Positions 55,794 to 64,000 are shown, counted from the stretch's first letter. The stretch: 64,000 bases of DNA from Micromonospora sp. C95 (GCF_018070465.1 NZ_JAGPXT010000008.1:1-64000); one strand, 5' to 3'. Translations and numbers: made by a program. The notes: generated by a model not told the origin, from the sequence alone.

Positions 55794-55857
55794 GGCGGGA
55801 CTCCGCTTCGCTCCGTGCCGCCACGAGGCCGCCGTGCCTGGTGTTTCGCTCGCTCAT
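55794..55857 (-). repeat. ATGA-junction linker, single 64-nt copy
   Basis: On the minus strand this begins ATGAGCGAGCG, overlapping the stop of the ATPase gene, contains GGAGCGAAGCGGAG, and ends at the ATG of the permease. The same plan (ATGAGCGAGCG ... GAGCGAAGCG ... ATGAG) is seen in the duplicated element between cydD and cydC. The middle parts diverge but share CGGTGGC/CGGCGGC-type segments. Confidence 0.7.
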
Positions 55858-57665
55858 CGGTTCTTCTCGTCCTCGCTGCCGGTGCCCTCGGCGGCCGGTG
55901 CCACGCCGTCGGTGGTGGCCGCGACGTCACGATCGGTGGTCGCCGGAGTGCCCGCGCCGGAAACCGCGTCCGCGTCGGTGATGGCGGGCGGGTCCGAATC
56001 GACGGTCGCCGTCGGTCCGGCCTCGGCGCCGGATTCGACATCGGGGGAGCCGCCCGTCCGATCCGGGGTGACGCCGGCCATCAGTAGGCCGATCTCCTCG
56101 CGGGGGGTGTCCGGGCCGACCACGCCGATGATCCGTCCGCGGTACATCACCGCGATCCGGTCGGCCAGCCCGATCACCTCGTCGAGTTCGCTGGAGACCA
56201 CCAGCACGGCGGTGCCGGCGTCGCGCTCGCGGACGACCCGGCTGTGGATGAACTCGATCGAGCCGACGTCCACCCCTCGGGTCGGTTGGGCGGCGATGAA
56301 CAGCGTCAGCGGCCGGGCAAGTTCCCGAGCCACGATCACCTTCTGCTGGTTGCCGCCGGAGAGGGTACCGACTGGCGCATCGGCCGACGAGGTACGTACG
56401 TCGAACTGCTCGATCCGTTCCCGGGCCGACCTGTTGATCTCGTCCGGCCGCAGCGACAGGCCCCGGCCGAAGGGCGGCCGGTCGTACATGTCCAGCACCA
56501 GGTTCTCGGCGACGGTGAACTCCTTGACCAGGCCGTCGACGCTGCGATCCTCCGGCACGTAGCCCACACCCGCCCGGAGCACCTTCTTGGTGGACCAGCC
56601 GTCGATCCGCTGCCCGTCCAGAGTGATCGTGCCGGCGAGCACCGGGCGCAGCCCCATGATCGCTTCGATCAGCTCGGTCTGTCCGTTGCCCTGCACTCCC
56701 GCGACGCCGAGCACCTCGCCCGCGCGTACGGTCAGGTCGACGCCGTCAACCGCCCGCACCTGACGGTCGTCGTCGACGACCAGGCCGGAGAGTTCCAGGA
56801 CGGGCTCGCCCGGGGTGGCCGGAGCCTTGTCCACGGTGAGCCGGACGGTGCGGCCGACCATCAGCGCGGCCAGCTCGTCCCGGCTGGCCTCGGGCGAGGC
56901 GGTGCCCACGGTCTTTCCGCGCCGGATCACCGTGATCCGGTCGGCGATCGCCTTGACCTCGCCGAGCTTGTGGGTGATGAAGACGATCGACTTGCCGGCG
57001 GCCTTGAGCGACCGCATCACGGTCAGCAGTTCCTCGGTCTCCTGCGGGGTGAGCACGGCGGTGGGCTCGTCCAGGATGAGCAGGTCGACGTCCCGGGTGA
57101 GCGCCTTGACGATCTCCACCCGCTGCTGGATGCCGACCGGCAGGTCCTCGATCACCGCGTCCGGGTCGACCCGCAGGTTGTACCGCTGGGAGACCTCGGC
57201 GACCTCACGCCGGGCCCGGCGCCGGTCCAGGAACCCGGCGATGCCGCCACGCACCTGCTCGGCCCCGAGCATGATGTTCTCGGTGACGGTGAAGACGGGC
57301 ACCAGCATGAAATGCTGGTGCACCATGCCGATGCCGGCCGCGATGGCGTCGGAGGGGCCGCGCAGCTTCAGTGGCTTGCCGTCGACCAGGATCTCACCCT
57401 CGTCGGGCTGGTACAGCCCGTACAGCACGTTCATCAGGGTCGACTTGCCCGCGCCGTTCTCGCCGAGCAGGGCGTGGATCTCTCCAGGCTCCACCGTCAG
57501 GTCGATGTGGTCGTTGGCGACCAGATCACCGAACCGTTTGGTGATGCCGCGCAGTTCGAGTCTCAGCGCAACCTCCTGGAGTGCGAAGCGATGGTGCAGC
57601 GTAGCTGCCGGCGAGCGCGCCGGTCCCTCGGCCGGACCGGTGGCGCGGACCGGCCGCTGCGGCAC
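55854..57665 (-). CDS. Nucleoside ABC importer double-ATPase subunit
   Basis: Two fused ATP-binding domains of a BmpA-type (CUT2-like) importer. Domain 1 has GENGAGKST, domain 2 the altered GVQGNGQTE Walker A and LSGGNQQKV signature, typical of these proteins. A 95-residue acidic/Ala-rich tail ([16 protein letters not shown]) follows. GTG 57665 gives 603 residues and has GGGGGAG upstream. However, the conserved sequence begins at [13 protein letters not shown], and a CTG at 57564 has AGGAGG 5 nt upstream, so a CTG start without the first 34 residues is a real alternative. Confidence 0.88.
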   Translation of the reverse strand: MPQRPVRATGPAEGPARSPAATLHHRFALQEVALRLELRGITKRFGDLVANDHIDLTVEPGEIHALLGENGAGKSTLMNVLYGLYQPDEGEILVDGKPLKLRGPSDAIAAGIGMVHQHFMLVPVFTVTENIMLGAEQVRGGIAGFLDRRRARREVAEVSQRYNLRVDPDAVIEDLPVGIQQRVEIVKALTRDVDLLILDEPTAVLTPQETEELLTVMRSLKAAGKSIVFITHKLGEVKAIADRITVIRRGKTVGTASPEASRDELAALMVGRTVRLTVDKAPATPGEPVLELSGLVVDDDRQVRAVDGVDLTVRAGEVLGVAGVQGNGQTELIEAIMGLRPVLAGTITLDGQRIDGWSTKKVLRAGVGYVPEDRSVDGLVKEFTVAENLVLDMYDRPPFGRGLSLRPDEINRSARERIEQFDVRTSSADAPVGTLSGGNQQKVIVARELARPLTLFIAAQPTRGVDVGSIEFIHSRVVRERDAGTAVLVVSSELDEVIGLADRIAVMYRGRIIGVVGPDTPREEIGLLMAGVTPDRTGGSPDVESGAEAGPTATVDSDPPAITDADAVSGAGTPATTDRDVAATTDGVAPAAEGTGSEDEKNR

Positions 57666-57710
57666 GGCGGGTCTCCCCCGCGCCGCAGCGGCCGGATCAG
57701 GTGTGCTGGC

Positions 57711-57754
57711 TCGCCGGCCGCCCTGGTGATCGTCTCACCGGGAGCGGCCGGCGA
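57711..57754 (-). other. Stem-loop between bmpA and the ATPase gene
   Basis: TCGCCGGCCGC (57711-57721) pairs perfectly with 57744-57754; inside, GGTGA and TCACC pair around a 5-nt loop. It starts right after the bmpA stop. Such structures after binding-protein genes commonly allow more binding protein than transporter. Confidence 0.7.
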
Positions 57755-57758
57755 CGGG

Positions 57759-58841
57759 TCACTTCGGCTGGGCGGCCGACTCGACCTTGACGGTGCCGGC
57801 GGCGATGTCCGCCTTCAGCTTGTCGACCTCGGCCTTCAGCTCGGCCGGAACCTTGCTGTCGAAGTCGTGGTACGGGGCCAGCGAGACGCCGTCGTTGGCC
57901 AGGGTGCCGATGAAGCCCGGGTCCGCCTGGAGCTGCTCGCCACCGGCGGCCTTGAGCACGGCCTCCTTGACCGCGCCCGGGATGTTCTTCACCACGGTGG
58001 TGATGATCGCCGGGCAGTTCGGGGTGCTCTCGCAGCCGTCGACGTCCACCCAGATGGTGTTGTACTTGCCGTTGGAGGCCTGGGCCGCACCGGTGGTGCC
58101 GAGCCCGGCGCCACCGGCCACCGGCATGATGATGTCCGCGCCCTGGGCGACAAGCGCGTCGCTTACCTTCTTGCCCTCGTCCTGCTTGACGAAGTCGTTG
58201 GTGAAGGAGCCGTTCTGGGTCTCCTTGTTCCACCCGAGAACCTGGACGTTCGTGCCCTTGGCCTCGTTGTGATAGGCGACCCCGTCGGCGTAGCCGTCCA
58301 TGAAGATGGTCACCGGCGGGATCTTCAGGCCGCCGTAGGTGCCCACCTTGCCGCTCTCGCTCATGCCGGCGGCGACGTAGCCGGCGAGGAAGGCGGCCTG
58401 GGCGGTGTCGAACTGCATCGGGTAGACGTTGCTGACAGCCGGATCGGCGTCGACGATGCCGAACTGCTGGTCCGGGTTCGCCTCGGCGATCTTCTTGGTC
58501 GCGTCGCCCATCAGGCCACCGACGGCCAGGATGAAGTCGCAGTCCTGGTTGACGTACTGGGTGAGGTTCGGCTCGTAGTCCGCCTCGGCCTTGGACGCGA
58601 CGTACTTGATGTCGATGTTGTCGTTCTCCGCCTTGGCGTCCTCCAGGCCCTTCCAGGCGGAGGCGTTGAACGACTTGTCGTCGATGCCGCCGACGTCGGT
58701 GACCATACAGGCGCTGTACGCCTCGCCGCCGGAGCCGGCGTTGTTGTCCTCATCCGGGGCCTCGCCACAGGCGGCGGCGCTCAGTACGAGCCCACCCGCC
58801 GCGATGATCGAGGCGATCCGCATCCCACGCACCGAGCGCAA
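57759..58841 (-). CDS. bmpA: BmpA/PnrA-family nucleoside-binding lipoprotein
   Basis: Extracellular receptor for nucleosides. The 360-residue lipoprotein has a signal peptide ending in SAAAC (C25), DVGGIDDKSFNASAWKGLEDAKAEN, the signature of BMP/PnrA proteins, and GGLMGDATKKIAEANPDQQFGIVD. TTG 58841 is chosen because AAGGAG stands 5 nt upstream; ATG 58823, six codons later, is an alternative. First gene of a run: bmpA, ATPase, permease, permease, cdd, deoA. Closest functional analogues bind purine and pyrimidine nucleosides. Confidence 0.93.
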   Translation of the reverse strand: MRSVRGMRIASIIAAGGLVLSAAACGEAPDEDNNAGSGGEAYSACMVTDVGGIDDKSFNASAWKGLEDAKAENDNIDIKYVASKAEADYEPNLTQYVNQDCDFILAVGGLMGDATKKIAEANPDQQFGIVDADPAVSNVYPMQFDTAQAAFLAGYVAAGMSESGKVGTYGGLKIPPVTIFMDGYADGVAYHNEAKGTNVQVLGWNKETQNGSFTNDFVKQDEGKKVSDALVAQGADIIMPVAGGAGLGTTGAAQASNGKYNTIWVDVDGCESTPNCPAIITTVVKNIPGAVKEAVLKAAGGEQLQADPGFIGTLANDGVSLAPYHDFDSKVPAELKAEVDKLKADIAAGTVKVESAAQPK

Positions 58842-58861
58842 GACGTCTCCTTCCCATTGCA

Positions 58862-58880
58862 CACCGCGGGGTACGCGGTG
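58862..58880 (-). promoter_or_regulatory. Hairpin in bmpA leader
   Basis: CACCGCG and CGCGGTG pair around a 5-nt loop, 21 nt before the bmpA start and 8 nt from its ribosome binding site. TAACGT on the minus strand (58921-58926) is a possible -10. The rest of 58842-59100 shows no gene. Confidence 0.4.
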
Positions 58881-59100
58881 GCAGCCCTTGAGCCGGCCTG
58901 CGCCTTGCCGCCGGCGTCCCACGTTACGGGAGCAGAGCGTACGCCCGCGCCCACCTGCCGACCGACAATCGTGCAGGACTGTTGGAGCCCTGTTACCCCT
59001 ACGTAATGCTCGGGTGGGGCACATCACTCAGAGTGCCGGCAGGCGGGCCCGCACGTGCGGAAAAAGTCCCTTTTCCCGGCGCCACCCCGCCGGTTGCCGA

Positions 59101-59451
59101 CTATCGCCAGAAGACCGCCACGGCGGCGTTGACCAGGGTCAATCCCACGATGGCGAGGAAGTGCCCCCGGTTGACCTCCGCCCGCTTGCGGGAGAAGAAG
59201 ACCATGACGAAGATCAGCAGGGCGAGCACCAGCTTTGTCACAAGCTTCGCGGGTGCCGGCTCGTCGCCGTCACGCAGCGGCGCGCTCAGGCCGAGGCCGG
59301 TCAGTAGCTGGATCACCGAACCCCACAGCATGGCGGCGTTGACCCGGATCTTGCCAGTGAGGTACTGGGCGATCGCGCCACCGAGCAGCAGCGCGAACCC
59401 GATCAGGTGGACGTAGAGAAGGATGAGTCGAAGTGCTTCCACCCGACCCAT
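59101..59451 (-). CDS. Small four-helix membrane protein
   Basis: A 116-residue integral membrane protein with four helices (about 7-27, 38-58, 68-86, 95-113) and a short polar loop (SAPLRDGDEPAPAKL). Conserved small actinobacterial protein of unknown role, unrelated in sequence to neighbours. Located 9 nt downstream of the start-strand gene at 59461 on the same strand, so possibly cotranscribed with it. Confidence 0.8.
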   Translation of the reverse strand: MGRVEALRLILLYVHLIGFALLLGGAIAQYLTGKIRVNAAMLWGSVIQLLTGLGLSAPLRDGDEPAPAKLVTKLVLALLIFVMVFFSRKRAEVNRGHFLAIVGLTLVNAAVAVFWR

Positions 59452-59460
59452 CCTGCCCTA

Positions 59461-60432
59461 TCAACGACCGTTTGTAGTAGAGGCATCCCGGCGCATCCGG
59501 GAGGCCACCAGCACCAGCGCCAGCCCCACCACCGCGTAGCCGGCCAGCACGGCAATCGGGCGACCGGCGCCGGCGCCGTCGAAGAACGCCACCGAGCGCA
59601 GCAGCGTGCCACCGGCACCCACCGGTAGCCACTGGCCGAGCGCACCCCACGGCTGCGGCAGCAGCTCCGGTGCGGCGCCGACCGCGGAGAGCGGATTGCC
59701 GAGCAGGAAGACCAGCAGCGCACCCAGCCCGATGCCGGGTCGCCCGAGGAGGGCGCCGAGTCCGGCCACGATGGCCGACGCGGCCAGGGCGAACAAGCCG
59801 ATGGCGGCACCCTCGGCGAGCCGGTCCCCGGCGATGACGCCCAGCCAGCCGTGCAGGACGGTGACGCCGACCAGGCCCGCCAGTAGGCCGGTCGCCACCA
59901 GCCCGACCAGGCGCGCCAGGCCGCCGGCGACCAGCAGGACCAGCAACGCACCGGCGAGCAGGCTCGTCATCGCCAGCGGTAGGAAGCCGGCGGCGAACCC
60001 GGCACCCCGGGGATCGTCGGTGGTGGTCGGCACCACCTCGACCACGGTGACCGGATGCCCTTCGCCCAACTGGCCGACCGCCTCGGTGAGCAGTGCGGCA
60101 ACCGTGGGACTGGCGGCCGACGCGGTGTGCAGGGCGAGGCCGTCGGTTCCGATCACGAACGCGCCGTAGATCTCCCGGTCCCGTAGCGCCCGGTCGGCCG
60201 CCTCCGCGTCAGGCAACGTGGTCACCGAAAAGGCGCCGGGACGCGCGGCAGCCAGCCGCCCGGCCAGCTCGGCCACGGCCGGCGCCGGGCCGGCGACGGC
60301 GACCGGCAGGTCGCGCGGGGCCAGGTTCGCCGCCGGAGTCGCGAACAGGGGTACGAGCAGCGCCTGCCCGATGACCGCGAGTGCGGCGACAAGGACGGCG
60401 AGCAGCAGGGGTGACCGGTTCCGGGTCGGCAT
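59461..60432 (-). CDS. ABC-2-like membrane protein under TetR control
   Basis: A 323-residue membrane protein: N-terminal helix (about 8-30), a 110-residue extracellular domain (PRDLPVAVAGPAPAVAELAGRL ... ALRDREIYGAFVIG), then five helices (about 148-310). This layout resembles YhgE/Pip or ABC-2-type transport proteins without an ATPase. It is divergent from a TetR regulator gene; one of two matching operators lies 14 nt before its ATG, over the promoter region. AGGAGAG precedes the start. Likely efflux or envelope function; substrate unknown. Confidence 0.82.
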   Translation of the reverse strand: MPTRNRSPLLLAVLVAALAVIGQALLVPLFATPAANLAPRDLPVAVAGPAPAVAELAGRLAAARPGAFSVTTLPDAEAADRALRDREIYGAFVIGTDGLALHTASAASPTVAALLTEAVGQLGEGHPVTVVEVVPTTTDDPRGAGFAAGFLPLAMTSLLAGALLVLLVAGGLARLVGLVATGLLAGLVGVTVLHGWLGVIAGDRLAEGAAIGLFALAASAIVAGLGALLGRPGIGLGALLVFLLGNPLSAVGAAPELLPQPWGALGQWLPVGAGGTLLRSVAFFDGAGAGRPIAVLAGYAVVGLALVLVASRMRRDASTTNGR

Positions 60433-60446
60433 GGCTCCACTCTCCT

Positions 60447-60464
60447 AAAACGAACACTCGTTCT
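60447..60464. promoter_or_regulatory. TetR operator, membrane-protein side
   Basis: AAAACGA-ACAC-TCGTTCT, matching the second site with one arm mismatch. It overlaps the leader or promoter of the membrane protein gene on the minus strand. Confidence 0.75.
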
Positions 60465-60504
60465 TTTATGGCTCCAGACTCTGCCCGCCGGTCGATTCCT
60501 GTCA

Positions 60505-60522
60505 AGAACGAACGCTCGTTCT
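60505..60522. promoter_or_regulatory. TetR operator, regulator side
   Basis: AGAACGA-ACGC-TCGTTCT, perfect 7-bp arms with a 4-nt spacer. It sits directly upstream of the TAGGAT -10 of the regulator gene, between -35 and -10, so binding would block polymerase. Confidence 0.82.
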
Positions 60523-60527
60523 AGGAT
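60522..60527 (+). promoter_or_regulatory. -10 element for a leaderless TetR gene
   Basis: TAGGAT fits TANNNT and ends 7 nt before the GTG start, which has no Shine-Dalgarno. TGTCAA at 60500-60505 could be the -35 (16-nt spacer). The transcript probably begins at the start codon. Confidence 0.6.
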
Positions 60528-60534
60528 GTAACCC

Positions 60535-61131
60535 GTGCCACGTGTCTCGGAGGAGCACCTCGCCGCCCGCCGCCGCCAGATCGTCGACGCGGCTCGCCGT
60601 TGCTTCCTGCGTGAGGGTTTCCACCGCACGACGATGCAGGACGTGATCGCCGAGGCAGGGCTCTCGGTCGGAGCGGTCTACCGCTACTTCCCGAGCAAGG
60701 CGTCCCTGATCAGCGCCATCGCCGAGGAGACGATCGACGGCGCCGAGCAGGTCTTCGACGAGTTGGCCCGGCAGGATCCGCCGCTACCCCTGGACAAGGC
60801 GCTGGAGTACGCGCTGGCGTACATGGCGGAGCAGGCCGGCGACGAGGGGGTGCTGCGGATCGCGATCCAGGTGTGGGGAGAGGCGCAACGGGACCCGGCA
60901 CTTGGCGAGTTCGCGGCGAGCAGGTACACCAAGCTTCGCGGGTACTTCGAGGTGCTGGCCAGAAGGGCCCAGGAAGCCGGCGAGCTGCCCGCCGACGCCG
61001 ACCCGGCGGCCGTCGCCGCAGCCCTGTTCGGCCTCTTGCCGGGCTGGTTCCTGCAACGGATCATCACGGGCGGCCCGGACGTGGCGACCTATCTCTCCGG
61101 CGTCCGCGTCCTGTTCGGCCGGCAGCGTTGA
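60535..61131 (+). CDS. TetR-family repressor
   Basis: A 198-residue TetR regulator with helix-turn-helix TMQDVIAEAGLSVGAVYRYFPSK (about 27-49 in parts), typical of the AcrR-like group, and a ligand-binding C-terminal domain. It likely represses itself and the divergent membrane protein through two operators of the form RRAACGA-N4-TCGTTCT. Start GTG 60535; the transcript appears leaderless. Confidence 0.93.
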   Translation: MPRVSEEHLAARRRQIVDAARRCFLREGFHRTTMQDVIAEAGLSVGAVYRYFPSKASLISAIAEETIDGAEQVFDELARQDPPLPLDKALEYALAYMAEQAGDEGVLRIAIQVWGEAQRDPALGEFAASRYTKLRGYFEVLARRAQEAGELPADADPAAVAAALFGLLPGWFLQRIITGGPDVATYLSGVRVLFGRQR

Positions 61132-61147
61132 CCACCACCGTCGGGGC

Positions 61148-61174
61148 GGGCGGGCGTGGTTGACACGCCCACCC
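61148..61174. terminator. Convergent terminator hairpin
   Basis: GGGCGGGCGTG (61148-61158) pairs with CACGCCCACCC (61164-61174) with one G-T wobble and a 5-nt loop, between the TetR gene and the convergent sugar permease. Confidence 0.65.
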
Positions 61175-61204
61175 GCTGACAGCGCCCACCCGCGCCCCGC
61201 CCGG

Positions 61205-62059
61205 TCAGCCCTTCGTGCCGCCGGCGGTCAGGCCGGAGACCAGATGCTTCTGGGCGAAGAAGAAGACCAGTCCGGCCGGCACGGTGACCAGCACGGCAGC
61301 GGCGGTCAGGTACTCCCACTGCGGATTGAACTGCGGCACGAACTGCTGAAGCCCGTACGCGAGGGTGAACTTGTTGTCGGTCTGGATGAAGGCCGACGCG
61401 TACGCCACCTCACCCCACGCCGTGAGGAAGGTGTAGAAGGCGGTGACCGCCACGGCCGGGCGGGCCAGCGGCAGCACCACCCGCCAGAAGGTGGCGAACG
61501 GGCCGCACCCGTCCAACGCCGCCGCCTCGTCCAGCGAGGTGGGGATGGAGTCGAAGTAGCCCTTCAACATCCAGGCGCAGAACGGCACCGCGATGGTCAG
61601 GTACGCGATGATCAGCGCGGGCATCGTGTTGATCAGCCCCAACCGGGCCATGATCGTGTAGATCGGGACGATCAGGATGGCCACCGGGAACATCTGGGTG
61701 ACCAGGAAGACCATCATCAGCGGTCGACGGCCCGGGAAGTTGAACCGGGACACCGCGTATCCGGTGGTGGCCGACAGGAAGATGCCGATGCCCATGGTGA
61801 AGGCCGCGACGATCACCGAGTTCAGGAACCACCTGGGGAAGTTCGTCTCGGTCAACACGTAGCTGTAGTTGGCAAGCGTGGTGTCCCGGAACAGGGTCAG
61901 CTCGCTGCTCTGGATCGCGTACCCGGGCTTCAGCGAGGAGAGCAGCACCCAGACGATCGGGCCAATCGCGATCACCGAGGCCATGAGCAGTGTGCCGTGC
62001 AGCAGGACGGACCGCGCCGGGCTGCGCCGGCTACGTCCGGGGCGCTTCACGCGACTCAT
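61205..62059 (-). CDS. Sugar ABC importer permease, MalG-like
   Basis: A 284-residue permease with six helices and the EAA loop DEAAALDGCGPFATFWRVVLPLARPA (split here from a longer run). Typical of MalG/CUT1 inner subunits. Its ATG shares one base with the stop of the upstream permease (TGATG), so translation is coupled. Substrate probably maltose or another oligosaccharide, inferred from the receptor's class. No ATPase gene is present; CUT1 systems in actinobacteria commonly share the MsiK ATPase encoded elsewhere. Confidence 0.92.
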   Translation of the reverse strand: MSRVKRPGRSRRSPARSVLLHGTLLMASVIAIGPIVWVLLSSLKPGYAIQSSELTLFRDTTLANYSYVLTETNFPRWFLNSVIVAAFTMGIGIFLSATTGYAVSRFNFPGRRPLMMVFLVTQMFPVAILIVPIYTIMARLGLINTMPALIIAYLTIAVPFCAWMLKGYFDSIPTSLDEAAALDGCGPFATFWRVVLPLARPAVAVTAFYTFLTAWGEVAYASAFIQTDNKFTLAYGLQQFVPQFNPQWEYLTAAAVLVTVPAGLVFFFAQKHLVSGLTAGGTKG

Positions 62060-63075
62060 CACCACACCTCGCCTTGCTTGCGTAGCGCCCGGCGGTAGAA
62101 CACCGAGAACACCAGCAGGATGGACAGGATCAGTACGCCGTAGGTCGAGGCCAGCGAGTAGTTACGGATGCCCTCGAAGGCGGCCCGGTAGGCACCGGTC
62201 ACCAGGATCTCGCTCTGCCCGGCCGGCTGTCCCTCGGTCACCAGGAAGATGATCGGGAACATGTTGAACGTCCAGATGGTGCCGAGCAGGATCACCGTCA
62301 TGCTGACCGGCCGCAGGCCGGGCAGGGTGATGTTCTTGAACCGCTGCCAGGCGGAGGCACCGTCGATCTCGGCCGCCTCGTACAGCTCCGACGGGATGGT
62401 CTGCATGCCACCCAGCAGCGCCACCATCATGAACGGCACGCCGAGCCAGATGTTGGTGACGATGGCGGTGAGCAGCGCCGTCCACCGGTCGGCGAACCAC
62501 GAGACCGGGTCGATGCCGACCGCGGAGAGCAGCGCGTTGGCCAGGCCGAAGCGCTCGTTGAAGATGAACTTCCAGGCGAACGCGCTGACGAAGGCGGGCA
62601 CCGCCCAGGGCAGTACGAGCAGCACCCGGTAGAGGCCCCGGAACCGCATCGGACGGTTGAGCATGGTGGCCAGGCCGAGGCCGAGGCCGAAGTGAAAGGC
62701 CACGCAGACGAAGGTCCAGATCAGCGTGGTGCCGGTCCACTGCCAGAACTCACCGACCTCACCGGTGAGCACCCGCACGTAGTTGTCCAGCCCGACGAAC
62801 TCCCACTTGTTCGGATTGTCGGCGCAGACCTCGCTGCCGGTGATCGACTTGGTGCAGATCTCGGCGACCTGGTTCGCTTCGTTCAGGTTGGTGAAGGAGA
62901 GCCAGATCCCGCGGAACAGCGGGTAGAAGATCAGAACTGCCAGGACGATGACGACGGGCAGCACCATCGCCCAGGCGTACCAGTGCTTGTCCCAGCTGCG
63001 GCGCAGCCGGGACGGACGAGCGGATCGGCCGGACGGCGTCGAAGGCGACGCCGGTTCGGCTGTCACGGTGGTCAT
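62059..63075 (-). CDS. Sugar ABC importer permease, MalF-like
   Basis: A 338-residue permease: a basic N-terminus, TM1 (about 37-58), an extracellular loop of about 60 residues (NEANQVAEICTKSITGSEVCAD with two cysteines), then five further helices with EAA loop EAAEIDGASAWQRFKNITLP. These are MalF/CUT1 features. It lies between the binding-protein gene and malG in the standard order. 105 nt with two small hairpins separate it from the binding-protein gene. Confidence 0.92.
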   Translation of the reverse strand: MTTVTAEPASPSTPSGRSARPSRLRRSWDKHWYAWAMVLPVVIVLAVLIFYPLFRGIWLSFTNLNEANQVAEICTKSITGSEVCADNPNKWEFVGLDNYVRVLTGEVGEFWQWTGTTLIWTFVCVAFHFGLGLGLATMLNRPMRFRGLYRVLLVLPWAVPAFVSAFAWKFIFNERFGLANALLSAVGIDPVSWFADRWTALLTAIVTNIWLGVPFMMVALLGGMQTIPSELYEAAEIDGASAWQRFKNITLPGLRPVSMTVILLGTIWTFNMFPIIFLVTEGQPAGQSEILVTGAYRAAFEGIRNYSLASTYGVLILSILLVFSVFYRRALRKQGEVW

Positions 63076-63089
63076 CAGCTGCGCTCCAT

Positions 63090-63172
63090 GCGGGGAGGCC
63101 CGGCAGGGCCCCGCGACCTGGGACGGTCACGCGACCCTGCCGGGTGCCGAGAGGTCACCGGCTCAGAGCCGG
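63090..63172 (-). other. Two stem-loops between the binding-protein and MalF-like genes
   Basis: GCGGGG (63090-63095) pairs with CCCCGC (63109-63114), with an inner CCC/GGG pair. CCGGCTCAGAGCCGG (63158-63172) is a near-perfect dyad starting just after the binding-protein stop. As in malEFG operons, these may favour binding-protein mRNA over permease mRNA. Confidence 0.6.
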
Positions 63173-63180
63173 CGGTCAGA

Positions 63181-64000
63181 TCAGTTCTCGTACGAGGGGA
63201 CGACCTCGGCCTTGTACTTCTTGGCGACGGTGTCCAGCGCGGCCTTCGGGTCCTTGTTCTGGATCAGGACCTCGGTGGCCATCTGGTCGAGCGGGCCGAA
63301 GAACTGACCGGCCTCGGGGATCCACGGGCGACCCACACCAGCCTCCACGACCGGCTGGAACGCGGCGACGGTCGCGTTGTTCTTCACCGCGTCGAGGTCG
63401 TACGCCGAGGTGCGGGTCGGCAGCAGGCCCAGCTTCTCCGACAGGAACGCCTGCGACTCGGCGGAACTCATGAACTTGACGAACGCGACGGCGGCGTCGA
63501 CCTTCTCCTGCGGCATGCCGGACCAGATCACGTAGTTGTGGCCGCCGACCGGGCCACCGGCCTTCGCCGAGCCGGCCGGGACCGGCGCGATACCCAGGTT
63601 TGCCAGGCCGCCGAAGCCCGGCGCCTGCTGGACGTTGTTTACCTCCCACGGCCCGTTGATGATCATGGCGACCTTCTTCTCCTTGAAGAGGGTCATCATG
63701 GTGCCGTAGGCGTCGTTGGCGGACGGCTTGGCGGCCGCACCGCTGTCGATCAGGTCCTTGGCGATCGCCAGCCCGGCCGCGTTCTGCTCCGAGTCGATGA
63801 CGATCTTCTTGCTCGCAGTGTCGACCAGGTCGCCGCCCTCGCCGTACATGAAGGGCAGCAGGAAGTAGCCGGCCGGGTTGATGTAGACACCCTCAGCGTC
63901 GGTCTTCTCCTTGATGGTCTGCGCCGCGGTCTTCAGCTCGGCCCAGGTCTTCGGGGGTGCACCGATGCCGGCCTGGCTCAGCAGCTCCTTGTTGTACATC
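63181..64000 (-). CDS. Sugar-binding protein of a CUT1 importer, C-terminal part
   Basis: Extracellular solute-binding protein (MalE class), cut by the window edge: about 273 C-terminal residues are present and the N-terminus with signal peptide is outside. Visible family features are YNKELLSQAGIGAPPKTWAELKTAAQTI, KEKKVAMIINGPWEV, GGHNYVIW and FVKFMSSAESQAFLSEKLGLLPTR. It is upstream of the two permeases in the operon. Substrate is likely maltose, trehalose or another alpha-glucoside; not provable here. Confidence 0.93.
   Translation of the reverse strand, partial: MYNKELLSQAGIGAPPKTWAELKTAAQTIKEKTDAEGVYINPAGYFLLPFMYGEGGDLVDTASKKIVIDSEQNAAGLAIAKDLIDSGAAAKPSANDAYGTMMTLFKEKKVAMIINGPWEVNNVQQAPGFGGLANLGIAPVPAGSAKAGGPVGGHNYVIWSGMPQEKVDAAVAFVKFMSSAESQAFLSEKLGLLPTRTSAYDLDAVKNNATVAAFQPVVEAGVGRPWIPEAGQFFGPLDQMATEVLIQNKDPKAALDTVAKKYKAEVVPSYEN

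Overview
The window is GC-rich DNA (roughly 70-73 % by eye) with dense gene packing, many GTG starts, GGAGG-type ribosome binding sites and GC-rich hairpin terminators. The gene content is that of a high-GC actinobacterium, most likely Micromonosporaceae (Micromonospora/Salinispora type). Supporting signs are a conservon (sensor kinase, roadblock protein, DUF742 protein, small GTPase), a fused biotin carboxylase/BCCP protein, cydABDC, GuaB1, and a gene order lpdA ... M20 hydrolase ... phosphosugar mutase, upp ... add, deoA, cdd that resembles Mycobacterium tuberculosis Rv3303c-Rv3315c. No tRNA, rRNA, CRISPR array, prophage or intact insertion sequence was found.

Layout. 1-7954: DrrAB-type exporter, acyl-CoA carboxylase alpha chain, LysG/LysE lysine export pair, GuaB1, and a TetR/DoxX-like divergent pair with two clear operators. 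7982-9480: a short, editing-less threonyl-tRNA synthetase behind what looks like a threonine attenuator (17-codon leader peptide with three consecutive Thr codons followed by a 13-bp terminator stem). 9719-17072: DUF998 membrane protein, LpdA quinone reductase, GGCT-like protein, coiled-coil protein, metallo-beta-lactamase-fold protein, DUF4349 lipoprotein and an M20 hydrolase. 17546-23288: a B12 mutase large subunit without its cobalamin domain, a membrane Ser/Thr kinase with ATQxx repeats, and a phosphosugar mutase. 23404-28111: GPP34 protein, upp, deoC and a paired full-length plus half-length aldehyde dehydrogenase. 28126-28706 is a gene-free tract of four unrelated tandem repeats and a long perfect hairpin. 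28733-36345: BlaI/BlaR-like pair and cydABDC. 36413-47317: HAAS/PadR pair, an acidic protein, an IS110-like protein carrying a conservon-kinase-like tail, a lipoprotein, and the conservon itself.

47511-58841 is centred on nucleosides. BmpA-type import (lipoprotein, double ATPase, two permeases) runs into cdd and deoA in one direction; add, a uridine-kinase-like protein, upp and deoC lie nearby. Together they can import nucleosides, deaminate adenosine and cytidine, phosphorolyse pyrimidine deoxynucleosides, and split deoxyribose-5-phosphate to acetaldehyde, which the adjacent aldehyde dehydrogenase could oxidise. The right end holds a TetR-controlled membrane protein and a malEFG-type sugar importer cut by the window edge.

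The points most worth following are: (1) two distant perfect 24-bp hairpins with unrelated arms but almost the same 26-nt loop, both downstream of a gene and in the sense orientation; (2) the IS110-like protein whose C-terminus matches the tail of the conservon kinase next door; (3) the threonine attenuator; (4) a linker repeat that opens an ATGA stop/start junction at two unrelated operon boundaries and is tandemly duplicated (80 nt x 2) between cydD and cydC.
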